A stretch of 64,000 bases of DNA, taken from G963662655 sp963665015. Lineage in GTDB: Bacteria; Cloacimonadota; Cloacimonadia; Cloacimonadales; JAIOQZ01. The notes beneath the pieces were generated by a model. The model had not been told where the DNA came from, did no database searches, and saw nothing but the letters and a program-made list of their open reading frames with translations. Each line of letters opens with the position of its first letter. The first letter of the stretch is position 1. This document shows, piece after piece, positions 44,125 through 51,833 of the stretch. The DNA lies in the NCBI GenBank assembly GCA_963665015.2, contig CAXXSY010000004.1:62001-126000 (forward strand), given 5' to 3'. The position numbers were made by a program, and so were the translations under genes.

Positions 44125-44829
44125 TTATGTAATTGGGGGAATGTTCAGCTTTTCTTTTGGGAATGGAAGCTCGAAATCGAACTGGATATCGCCGATGTGC
44201 AATCCGAATTCCTTGATTTCGATGCGTAAGATTTTATTGTCCTTTGAAAGGATCGGTTTTTCATTGAATTCATTCGGAAATGAAAGAAGGAATGATTTAT
44301 ATGGCAGGCGTCCGTAGGTTCTCTCGAAGTGGTAGAGGCTCAGTGGGACTGTGCCGTTGGTCTTTGTTTTCAATGTGATATATTCGTTCAAGCCGAAGAG
44401 TAGTTTGTTGAGCCACGCTTGGTAGCTCTCCTGTCCTTCAGCGCGAAGTTTTTCCATCACGATGTCCCGCCTGGGGTCGTCGTAGGCAAGCTTGAGGCGA
44501 AAGTGCAGACCGTTCCTGTAATCGTTGTATCGCTTAACGATCGAAGAATCGGTATCTGCGATCTTCTGTTTGATTTGCGCTGCGGTGAGTGTCGTGTCCT
44601 GCTTGATTACCTGAATATCGTCGTCGTAATGTTCGAGTTGCGGCAGGATTAGTGCTTCGGGAGTCTGGTAGATTAGCGTGACAGTTACTCCGTTGCGGGA
44701 TACAACCTTCTGATAAAGTGAATCCTCACTATGGATGTAGTCTCGATAGGATGATACGCTGTCAAATTCTCTCGAACACCCTGCTAAAACTACAATGAGA
44801 TAAATTACTACTATGCCATATCTACTCAA
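44125..44829 (-). CDS. Lipoprotein of the RHS operon, unknown function
   Basis: The 234-residue product has a lipobox (VVLAGC). Its mature part is mixed alpha/beta: QTPEALILPQLEHYDDDIQV, a helical SIVKRYNDYRNGLHFRLKLAY, and a final beta segment GDIQFDFELPFPKEKLNIPP. It overlaps the OmpH-like gene by eight bases and ends nine bases before body protein A. It is therefore likely a dedicated accessory, perhaps for folding, surface placement or export of the RHS proteins. No family recognised. Confidence 0.7.
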   Translation of the reverse strand: MSRYGIVVIYLIVVLAGCSREFDSVSSYRDYIHSEDSLYQKVVSRNGVTVTLIYQTPEALILPQLEHYDDDIQVIKQDTTLTAAQIKQKIADTDSSIVKRYNDYRNGLHFRLKLAYDDPRRDIVMEKLRAEGQESYQAWLNKLLFGLNEYITLKTKTNGTVPLSLYHFERTYGRLPYKSFLLSFPNEFNEKPILSKDNKILRIEIKEFGLHIGDIQFDFELPFPKEKLNIPPIT

Positions 44830-45370
44830 GCGGTTGTCCTGTCTTCTGTTTGATGAACTCCAGCAAGTCCTGGGTCAGGTCCGATTCAGGTGAGGCGTGA
44901 AGGATATTCCCGCCTGCGATCGTTCCGAATATCAGATAGTATCCATGTTCTTCGCCAAATTCTTTGATCAGGGCATTCAGATTGTCATATACCGGCGCGA
45001 AAAGCTCTTGTTCTTTCATTGAGGCTTTTTCTTCAACGGCATTTCTATATTTATACAGTTCGTACTGTTTCTTTTTGATGTCTTCCTGCATGGTAGCGAT
45101 CTTCGTTTTGGAGGTTTTAGGGCTTTCCTCAATGAGCTTTTGGTTCAACTCGCCCAGCTCTGTCTCGAGTGTCTTGATGTTCTCATCCCATTCCTTTGTT
45201 TCGCTTTCGAGCTTCTTTCTCGCGTCAATTGCACCAGAGAATTCCTGCATGAGAACCGCTGTATCGACATAACCAAACCGCTTGGCTGTAAGATTGAGAT
45301 ATAATGAATACCCAGACAGCAAGATTGCTATAACGCTGATTACGATGACGATGATATGGTTGTTTTTCAA
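44822..45370 (-). CDS. OmpH/Skp-like periplasmic chaperone
   Basis: The 182-residue protein begins with an uncleaved or late-cleaved hydrophobic segment (IIVIVISVIAILLSGYSLYL). It then shows the OmpH pattern: a short strand FGYVDTAVLMQEF, a long charged coiled coil (KKLESETKEWDENIKTLE to KKKQYELYKYRNAVEEK), and a C-terminal strand region (GYYLIFGTIAGGNILHA). Skp-type chaperones hold unfolded outer-membrane or secreted proteins in the periplasm. As first gene of the RHS operon it may keep the very large exported RHS proteins soluble. Confidence 0.8.
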   Translation of the reverse strand: MKNNHIIVIVISVIAILLSGYSLYLNLTAKRFGYVDTAVLMQEFSGAIDARKKLESETKEWDENIKTLETELGELNQKLIEESPKTSKTKIATMQEDIKKKQYELYKYRNAVEEKASMKEQELFAPVYDNLNALIKEFGEEHGYYLIFGTIAGGNILHASPESDLTQDLLEFIKQKTGQPLE

Positions 45371-45416
45371 TTGAGTATGCTCCTTTTCCTAGTTTGCCAT
45401 CCTTACCCTCATTGGA

Positions 45417-45443
45417 TTAACAAATCCATTATCGGTTAACAAA
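45417..45443. promoter_or_regulatory. Direct repeat TTAACAAA, possible operator
   Basis: TTAACAAA occurs at 45417-45424 and 45436-45443, 19 bases apart. One copy lies in the spacer and one near the expected transcription start of the leftward promoter described next. That position suits a repressor or activator site. The protein that would bind is unknown. Confidence 0.35.
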
Positions 45444-45457
45444 CATCACTTTGTCAA
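45428..45457 (-). promoter_or_regulatory. Promoter of the OmpH-lipoprotein-RHS operon
   Basis: On the - strand, TTGACA (45457-45452) and GATAAT (45433-45428) are separated by 18 bases. This is the best sigma-70-like pair in the intergenic region, about 58 bases before the OmpH-like ATG. Confidence 0.55.
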
Positions 45458-45528
45458 GAAGAAATGAAATCAGGTATGGCATTTTGCGGTTTTCTTCCAG
45501 AATGATTACCCATGAAAAATATGTAACG

Positions 45529-45543
45529 TATTGCCATGCAATA
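45529..45543. promoter_or_regulatory. Palindrome TATTGC-CAT-GCAATA
   Basis: A perfect six-base inverted repeat with a three-base centre lies between the two divergent promoters, about 40 bases upstream of the rightward -35. It could be a dimeric regulator site for the pilus operon. Confidence 0.3.
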
Positions 45544-45581
45544 TGATTGAATCAGACATGTATACGGAAAAATAATTTTCA

Positions 45582-45587
45582 TTGACA
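45582..45587 (+). promoter_or_regulatory. TTGACA -35 box of the pilus/secretion operon
   Basis: TTGACA lies 40 bases before the pseudopilin ATG. CATATT follows at about 14 bases and ATTTCT at 17; neither is a strong -10, so only the -35 is assigned. Confidence 0.4.
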
Positions 45588-45626
45588 ATGGATTCGTTAC
45601 TCATATTTCTTCTTCCGAGGTGTGAA

Positions 45627-46052
45627 ATGAATAGGAGTAATTACCACAAATCGATCACAAAAAAAACATCAGGCTTCACGCTCATCGAGTTATTAATCGC
45701 ACTCGTTATTGTTGGCATTCTTTTAACCCTCGCGGTACCAAGATACTTGAGTGTAACAAGAAAGGCCAAAGAAACCGAAGCCAAAATGATGCTGAGCCAC
45801 CTCCATCAGCTTCAAGAATCTTATTACTTTGAGCATGATATCTATGCCGTTAACCTTGAGAGCTTGGAGTTCGAACAGGAAAAGCTTGTTTCCGAAGGTG
45901 GAAAAGCTCGGTATTTAATTGAATTGGTCGAAGCAAACTCTGATGGGTATGTGGCCAAGGCCACATCCGTCGTGGACTTCGATAAAGACGGCGTATTCAG
46001 TGTGTGGGAAATCGACCAGGAAGGGAATGCCAAAAGAGTTGTACCGGATTAA
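45627..46052 (+). CDS. Type IV pilin / major pseudopilin
   Basis: The ATG at 45627, five to six bases after GAGGTG, gives a short basic leader and the prepilin motif SG-FTLIELLIALVIVGILLTLA with Glu at +5. The mature protein of about 120 residues has the N-terminal helix (VTRKAKETEAKMMLSHLHQLQ) and a small globular part ending WEIDQEGNAKRVVPD. The acidic loop DFDKDGVFSVW resembles the calcium-site region of GspG-type pseudopilins. It heads a tightly packed operon of pilus/type II secretion genes. A prepilin peptidase is not encoded nearby. Confidence 0.88.
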   Translation: MNRSNYHKSITKKTSGFTLIELLIALVIVGILLTLAVPRYLSVTRKAKETEAKMMLSHLHQLQESYYFEHDIYAVNLESLEFEQEKLVSEGGKARYLIELVEANSDGYVAKATSVVDFDKDGVFSVWEIDQEGNAKRVVPD

Positions 46053-46065
46053 TCATTGCAGAAGC

Positions 46066-47364
46066 ATGCTCGATCAGCCGTCGGGAAGCACGACACTTTT
46101 GACCGTCATAGTACTGGTTGTTCTCATACTGGTTATATTTGGTATCGTATTGAGGATCAACCACGTCTATTGGAAGAACTTGCACAAGCAGGTCGATAGA
46201 ACCCAGGCACAGTACAATTGCGAAGCAGGAATACAAATGATAATGGACAGTCTGATGATTTCTGATTGTGAATTATCCGGTTTCCATACGATTGCATTGC
46301 CTTGGGGTGATGAGTGTATTATTGAGACTTATCCTTTCGGGACGATGATCGAATGTAGAGCAACAAGCCTGCACATTAAATCAGAAACCATCATTAAAAC
46401 GTATGTAACGGGTAAAATATCTTCAGAGATCAATCACGCAATCGTTCTGAATAATCGAAATACTCCGATGGTTCTTACGGGTGACATCGTAATCCATGGC
46501 GATATCGCTACCGGTCGATTGGGATCCCAGACCCGATCATTGAGAGGAGTCCCATTTTCAGGTGTCCACGATGGTTCTACAGTTATCTATACTACTGAAA
46601 ACACCCTGTATCAATATAATTCATCCGTCGTAAATCAGACAATCGAATGGCTTGATTGGGTATTGGTCGAGATGCCATACGAGTCGGAGATACATCCCGA
46701 TAAGCCATTACATTACGTTCGAAGCGAACTATTGTCTCTATATATCGATCCGGATCCGAAACCATCCATCTATGTCAGCCAAGGTCGTGCACGAATCGAT
46801 TCGAAAACAACTATTCCGGCCGGATCGATCATTGCAGCCAGAGATACGATATACGTCGATTCATATCACGGAGAAGATATTCTTTGCTATTCTCAACAAG
46901 GAATCAGAGTATATGGGCAAAGCCATTTCTCGGGGCAACTCATTGCAGTAAAGGAGATTGCTGTCGAAGAAGCTAGTCAGCTTGTCGACGCATCCGCAAT
47001 ATTTCTTCGTGGTTATATTGAGGATGGAGATATTCACGGGCAGATATCGCTAATGGATTCATCCAGTGTCACCGGATCAATCGTTCATTCAATTGCACAT
47101 TCGGATACTCTCAATAATGACGTTACAATATTCGTTGCAGAAGATGTTACGATAAATGGCCAAATCATCTGTGATGGAATGGTTGATTTCAACGGTACGT
47201 TGAATGGTTGCTTATATACGAATCGAACTTACTTCTATCTTCCTCCTCAGCACTATTACAATTGGCTCCGTACCGGGGTAATTAGTGCCAAGTCGGGTAC
47301 TTGTCCTCTCGGGCTGTCAGGGGCTACGGATATTGGATACTACAATTATGAAATACGGAAATAG
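46066..47364 (+). CDS. PilX-like pilus protein with beta-helical domain
   Basis: I prefer the ATG at 46066, after the pilin stop, since it gives a short leader and the membrane helix LLTVIVLVVLILVIFGIVL. The longer frame from 45919 overlaps the pilin. The sequence SGSTTLLTVIVLVVL resembles PilX-type N-termini (no Glu+5). The 432-residue remainder has repeated short strands (VLTGDIVIHGDIATG; IRVYGQSHFSGQLIAVKEI; LRGYIEDGDIHGQISL; VTINGQIICDGMVDFNGTL). These suggest a bactofilin-like or polymer-forming right-handed beta helix. It likely sits on or in the pilus. Confidence 0.7.
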   Translation: MLDQPSGSTTLLTVIVLVVLILVIFGIVLRINHVYWKNLHKQVDRTQAQYNCEAGIQMIMDSLMISDCELSGFHTIALPWGDECIIETYPFGTMIECRATSLHIKSETIIKTYVTGKISSEINHAIVLNNRNTPMVLTGDIVIHGDIATGRLGSQTRSLRGVPFSGVHDGSTVIYTTENTLYQYNSSVVNQTIEWLDWVLVEMPYESEIHPDKPLHYVRSELLSLYIDPDPKPSIYVSQGRARIDSKTTIPAGSIIAARDTIYVDSYHGEDILCYSQQGIRVYGQSHFSGQLIAVKEIAVEEASQLVDASAIFLRGYIEDGDIHGQISLMDSSSVTGSIVHSIAHSDTLNNDVTIFVAEDVTINGQIICDGMVDFNGTLNGCLYTNRTYFYLPPQHYYNWLRTGVISAKSGTCPLGLSGATDIGYYNYEIRK

Positions 47365-47704
47365 TGCCGTATTTAAATCACAAGGTGCTACATTGATTGA
47401 GGTTCTTGTATCGATATCGCTGCTTGCATCAGCAATCGCTTTCTCGAGTATATTGCTCCACCGCTTACTCACTCGCAATTGCATTACATTTGAAACCAAA
47501 GCCTTTTTGCAATCCAGGAATTACATGGAGAAATCACTCATTGAACCAAATCCGGTCGATACGTTGTTTGTCACCGACCATTGGAGGTACACCAGAAAAG
47601 TTGAAAACATGGGAAGTTTCATTGAGATCACGCTTTCAGTTGAAATGGAATCACAAAAATGCCATCCGATAATCCTTCATCATATCAGAAAATTGCCGAA
47701 GTAA
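47348..47704 (+). CDS. PilV-like minor pseudopilin
   Basis: The ATG at 47348 overlaps the previous gene by 17 bases. The 118-residue product has a prepilin-type N-terminus QGATLIEVLVSISLLASAIAF, with cleavage expected after Gly and Glu at +5. A short C-terminal beta domain follows (WRYTRKVENMGSFIEITLSVEM). Its position after the PilX-like gene and before another pseudopilin matches minor pilin clusters that prime fibre assembly. Confidence 0.75.
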   Translation: MKYGNSAVFKSQGATLIEVLVSISLLASAIAFSSILLHRLLTRNCITFETKAFLQSRNYMEKSLIEPNPVDTLFVTDHWRYTRKVENMGSFIEITLSVEMESQKCHPIILHHIRKLPK

Positions 47705-48159
47705 ACGGCTTCACTCTGGTTGAATTGGTGATATCAATCACGATTGCAGGTGTGGTCGCATCTCTGGTCTTCTTTGCTATGGGCAAGATTCATCAGGGAT
47801 TCATCGCTTTCCAGCGTGATATGAAAACATCCCGGCAATTGCTGACGATATCGGACGCAATTTATCGCGATGTTATCCAGTGTTCCGAGATGTCGTTTCA
47901 GGATAGCCTTCACCTTATATTGAGCATAAATCAGGACATAATCGAATACGCGAATCAAGATAGCGTGTTGACAAGGAACAACCATCGAATGTTTGGAAGA
48001 GATTTCAAGCTTTTAAGCTGTGATTGGTCACTTGAATCTTCTTCGGAGACATCGGACTCAACGAATTCCGAATTGCCGATCGTGTTGAATGCAGTATTCG
48101 AGGTTATGGATTCCCAAAAGGAAATTCGCGGAAGTGTGTTTGCGAGGATGAGAAGGTAA
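47659..48159 (+). CDS. PilW/GspJ-like minor pseudopilin
   Basis: The 166-residue protein overlaps its predecessor by 46 bases. It has the class III signal NG-FTLVELVISITIAGVVASLVF. After the helix (FQRDMKTSRQLLTISDAIYRDV) comes a globular part with many beta strands (HLILSINQDIIEYA). GspJ-type proteins often have the phrase DAIYRDVxxC-like helix seen here. It is probably part of the tip complex. Confidence 0.78.
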   Translation: MPSDNPSSYQKIAEVNGFTLVELVISITIAGVVASLVFFAMGKIHQGFIAFQRDMKTSRQLLTISDAIYRDVIQCSEMSFQDSLHLILSINQDIIEYANQDSVLTRNNHRMFGRDFKLLSCDWSLESSSETSDSTNSELPIVLNAVFEVMDSQKEIRGSVFARMRR

Positions 48160-48163
48160 TCTA

Positions 48164-49276
48164 ATGCGCGAGAACTTGAATACCCTTCGAAAAAGCACAT
48201 CGAATGATAGATCCGCAAAATGTAAAATAGCGTCCATTTTCGATAAGAGGATATCGAAGCGATTCATTATTGAGTTTACGAACAAGCTCTCGATTTTACT
48301 GAATTCGAAGATTCAGTTGGCCGCAGCAATGGAGATCCTTCACAAGCAGACAAACAATACACAAGCAAAGAGAATGATCAAATCCGTGAAGAAGGATGTG
48401 GAAAAGGGGAATTCTTTCTCCAATGCTCTACGCAAGTTCCCAACAGAGTTCGACGATTTATACATAGCCCTCGTTAAAGTGGGTGAGGTATCCGGCAATC
48501 TGTATAATGTTCTATCTTCACATGCAGCATACCTGCTTCACCAACATCAGCAGAAGAAAAAACTATACTCTGCTTCGATTTACCCATCTCTTCTCGTGAT
48601 GGTCTCGATTGCTTCGATCATCATTTTCTTCACGGTTCTGCTGCCTGTTATTTCCGAGATGCTAAGTGAATTTGATGCGGAATTACCTTCGGGCACAAAG
48701 TTGCTTGTAAGCATCGGGAAGATGAATTTCAAAACGATTGCATTGGCAATAGTTCCCGCAATCGCCTTGATCATTTACATGTTCTATAAATTCAAAGATA
48801 ACAATTTCATCAGTAAATTAGTGCTAAAATTCCCGATAATAGGATTGATATATCGAAAGGTCCAATTTGCACGATTTTTCAGGACTAGCGGAATACTACT
48901 GCAAAGCGGTATGTCGATTTCTGATTCGTTTTCAACGAGTATCAAGATCATTCAGAATGATATACTAAGGAAAAGCCTGAATCAGGCCCTTGTTAAAATC
49001 AGAAAAGGTCAATGCATCTCAGGGGCTCTAAAATCCACTAATCTTTTTGAGCCAATGAGTTATGAAATGATCGATGCAGGCGAACGAACGTCTCAATTAA
49101 GTCAAATACTTGTTTTCATTGCTGAGCACTACGAAAAAGAAGTTGACAACTATATGGAGACTTTACTCAATTTGGTCGAGCCGTTAATAATCATCTTTGT
49201 CGGCTTGTTGCTAGGATTTGTAGTGGTATCTTTGTATATCCCAATGTTTGACATTGTCAATATAATAGCATATTGA
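48164..49276 (+). CDS. Inner-membrane platform protein, GspF/PilC family
   Basis: The 370-residue length fits. Two homologous T2SSF domains of about 120 residues each are visible. The first is FIIEFTNKLSILLNSKIQLAAAMEIL to LVKVGEVSGNLYNVLSSHA; the second is RFFRTSGILLQSGMSISDSF to MIDAGERTSQLSQILVFIA. Each is followed by membrane helices (ASIIIFFTVLLPVISEM; LVEPLIIIFVGLLLGFVVVSLYIPMF). GspF/PilC couples the cytoplasmic ATPase to pilin extraction from the inner membrane. It starts four bases after the pseudopilin stop. Confidence 0.93.
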   Translation: MRENLNTLRKSTSNDRSAKCKIASIFDKRISKRFIIEFTNKLSILLNSKIQLAAAMEILHKQTNNTQAKRMIKSVKKDVEKGNSFSNALRKFPTEFDDLYIALVKVGEVSGNLYNVLSSHAAYLLHQHQQKKKLYSASIYPSLLVMVSIASIIIFFTVLLPVISEMLSEFDAELPSGTKLLVSIGKMNFKTIALAIVPAIALIIYMFYKFKDNNFISKLVLKFPIIGLIYRKVQFARFFRTSGILLQSGMSISDSFSTSIKIIQNDILRKSLNQALVKIRKGQCISGALKSTNLFEPMSYEMIDAGERTSQLSQILVFIAEHYEKEVDNYMETLLNLVEPLIIIFVGLLLGFVVVSLYIPMFDIVNIIAY

Positions 49277-49292
49277 AAGCTTAGGAGGAAAA

Positions 49293-50681
49293 ATGCGAAC
49301 GCTGTGTATCACCATTGTTGTTGCAATTATAATGATGACATCCATGAATTTGTTTGCTGATGTGACGATTACCGAAGGGAATGACGGGCTTCATGTTGTG
49401 GGGAGCTCTTTTGGCCAGAATGACAATTGTTACAGAGCGATACTTGAGCCTAATGAATTGGAATTCAGAATATGCGAAAGCAATCCTGATGATAGTACAA
49501 CTGTCGGGCTGATTAGAAACAATAACAGTCTTGAGGTCTCCTATTCTGGCATAGAAGGAGCAAATCCTTTTGTACTATCTTTGAGGAAAGGCGGACTATC
49601 AGTGCTTGACAGCAATAACTACGGACTCAGGCTTGATGGTGGAAAGCTGACAATATCATCTGGAGCTGATTACAGCAGCCTTGGTGACTATACATTCCTC
49701 TCTGAAGGCGATTCCTATTTCTATGGTAATCTGACAATTGGTTCGGACGAATCGCCAGAAAGAGAACAGCTGACTATTTATGCTAACACAGTTATTGATG
49801 GCAATATTACTGTTGGCTCATCAGAAAATCCTATCGGTTATGATGTCTATGGAACTTCAGAATTACACGGCGATGTAATCATTGGATCATATGAAGGAGC
49901 TCCGAATCGTACGGATGTAACAATTTCCGGTGCAACCTTTTTAAATGATGATGTTGTGATTGGATCGGATATTGTTCCGGTAGAATGCGACATCTTCGGA
50001 ACTACCGAAATGCATGGCGGCGTAATAATCGGTTCTTCTGAAGCTCCTGCTGAATGCGAAATTAACGGAGCGCTTGTAGGGGATTTCACTATCGGAACTG
50101 AAACTAATCAAACAGGTTGCGAGGTATATGGCACCTCTACTTTTTACCAAGACATTTACTTTGAGCATGGTGTACGGATTGGACAAAATGAGCTTCCAGG
50201 ACAACCTGCATCTTTCGTGAATTTCGGACCTACTGTTCTAATGGACGATGCGGCATTCGGTAGTGTCGCCACACCTATCTCAACCCAGTTTCATGGAGAA
50301 GTCAAAGCGATTGATGGTTTATGTATTGGCGAAAACGCTACCCTTCCAGCAAACTACCTCCTCGCAGTCGACGGCAAGATCGCATCGGAAGAGATGCTGA
50401 TTAAAAATTCAGACCAATGGCCCGACTATGTATTCGATGAGAACTATGATCTTCCCGAGATCAACGAAGTCGAGCAGTTCATTGCCGAACACAAGCATCT
50501 GCCCGAAATGCCAACCTGCGAAGAGGTGAGTGAGAATGGCGTTGCGGTAGGAGCAATGCAGGCAAAGCTTCTTCAGAAAGTTGAAGAACTGACCCTCTAT
50601 ATGATCGAGTTGAAGAAAGAAAATGAAGCACTTCGGGATGAAATGAGCAAACTGAAGGACAGCTATCGACAGCAGGATTGA
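49293..50681 (+). CDS. Secreted beta-repeat protein with tail-fibre-like coiled-coil C-terminus
   Basis: A strong AGGAGG precedes the ATG. The 462-residue protein has a signal peptide (TIVVAIIMMTSMNLFA). Residues about 140-320 hold six or so imperfect repeats of about 28 residues built on G-D-x-x-I-G-S-x-E-x-P (GDVIIGSYEGAP; DDVVIGSDIVP; GGVIIGSSEAP; GDFTIGTETN), fitting a beta helix. The C-terminus matches tail-fibre-type endings of FCB secreted proteins (LAVDGKIASEEM, WPDYVFDENYDL, KHLPEMPT). It then forms a coiled coil (LLQKVEELTLYMIELKKEN). It lies between the platform and ATPase genes, so it is probably a substrate or fibre-associated adhesin of this machine. Confidence 0.75.
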   Translation: MRTLCITIVVAIIMMTSMNLFADVTITEGNDGLHVVGSSFGQNDNCYRAILEPNELEFRICESNPDDSTTVGLIRNNNSLEVSYSGIEGANPFVLSLRKGGLSVLDSNNYGLRLDGGKLTISSGADYSSLGDYTFLSEGDSYFYGNLTIGSDESPEREQLTIYANTVIDGNITVGSSENPIGYDVYGTSELHGDVIIGSYEGAPNRTDVTISGATFLNDDVVIGSDIVPVECDIFGTTEMHGGVIIGSSEAPAECEINGALVGDFTIGTETNQTGCEVYGTSTFYQDIYFEHGVRIGQNELPGQPASFVNFGPTVLMDDAAFGSVATPISTQFHGEVKAIDGLCIGENATLPANYLLAVDGKIASEEMLIKNSDQWPDYVFDENYDLPEINEVEQFIAEHKHLPEMPTCEEVSENGVAVGAMQAKLLQKVEELTLYMIELKKENEALRDEMSKLKDSYRQQD

Positions 50682-51832
50682 TGACTCGCGTATCTGTACC
50701 GCAAAAAGTAAACGAAATCTTGCAGCATGCGGTTCAACGTGAAGCTACGGATATTCACTTTGAACCGTATGAGTCTTTATATCGTGTTCGCTTTCGAATT
50801 GATGGGATATTACAGGAATTCGTCAATATACCTCTAACTCAGAAGGATGAGTTCGTTTCCAGAATCAAGATACTGTCGGATCTGGATATCGCTGAACATC
50901 GCCGACCTCAGGATGGAAAATTCAATTTCAAGCACTTAGATTCAACCATCGACGTCCGTGTATCGATCTTACCGACTCAGCATGGAGAGAAAGTCGTCTT
51001 ACGTCTTCTTCAACGGGATAATTTGAAATGGACGCTGAACGGTCTCGGTATGACTGACGATCAACTAGAGCTCATCCAAAACAGCATCCGCCATCCTTCT
51101 GGAATGATTCTGATAACCGGACCCACCGGAAGCGGGAAAACAACCACGCTCTATTCCATCATGAATGAGCTGAACAATGCCGAGATCAATATCACGACCA
51201 TTGAAGATCCGATAGAATACCATCTTCCCGGCGTCAATCAATCTCATGTTCGCAGCGATATCGATTTCACATTTGCGACAGCGCTACGCTCGATATTACG
51301 GCAAGATCCGGATGTCATCATGGTGGGCGAAATCCGCGATCACGAGACAGCTGAAATCGCGGTCCGTGCATCCCTGACGGGGCATTTAATCCTCTCGACA
51401 TTACACACGAACAATGCCCCGGCAACAATCTCACGCCTTGTTGACATCGGGATCGAGCCATATCTTGTCAGTTCATCTGTGCGTTTGATTGTTGCCCAGC
51501 GTCTTGTTCGTCTGGTATGCCAGAACTGCAAAGAGGAATTTCGTCCAGATCAGCAATTCCTTGAAAAATACAACATTGGAAATCAGAAGTTCTATCGGGG
51601 AGCAGGATGTGAGTGCTGCGACAACACTGGCTACAAAGGGAGAACCGGTATTTTCGAAATAATGGTAATCGACGATGAAATACGTAATATGATTGACAAC
51701 CGCGCCACAGAACATGAAATGCGACAATATTCATACACAAATGGAATGCTATCACTGTTTTCCGATGGACTTCGGAAAGCGACAATGGGCCTAACATCGA
51801 CCAAAGAAGTAATGAAACAGGCTGCAGAGTAA
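50681..51832 (+). CDS. Secretion/pilus assembly ATPase, GspE/PilB family
   Basis: The ATG at 50681 shares its A with the previous TGA stop. The 383-residue protein has ATDIHFEPYE and YRVRFRIDG of the N2 domain, Walker A GPTGSGKTTT near residue 147, the Asp box TIEDPIEYHLPG, and Walker B DVIMVGEIRDHETAEIA. It also has the His box LSTLHTNNAP and the tetracysteine zinc motif (CQNC and CECC) typical of GspE and PilB. The N1 domain found in most GspE proteins (length about 500-560) is missing. It powers fibre extension. No PilT retraction ATPase is seen. Confidence 0.95.
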   Translation: MTRVSVPQKVNEILQHAVQREATDIHFEPYESLYRVRFRIDGILQEFVNIPLTQKDEFVSRIKILSDLDIAEHRRPQDGKFNFKHLDSTIDVRVSILPTQHGEKVVLRLLQRDNLKWTLNGLGMTDDQLELIQNSIRHPSGMILITGPTGSGKTTTLYSIMNELNNAEINITTIEDPIEYHLPGVNQSHVRSDIDFTFATALRSILRQDPDVIMVGEIRDHETAEIAVRASLTGHLILSTLHTNNAPATISRLVDIGIEPYLVSSSVRLIVAQRLVRLVCQNCKEEFRPDQQFLEKYNIGNQKFYRGAGCECCDNTGYKGRTGIFEIMVIDDEIRNMIDNRATEHEMRQYSYTNGMLSLFSDGLRKATMGLTSTKEVMKQAAE

Positions 51833-51833
51833 T

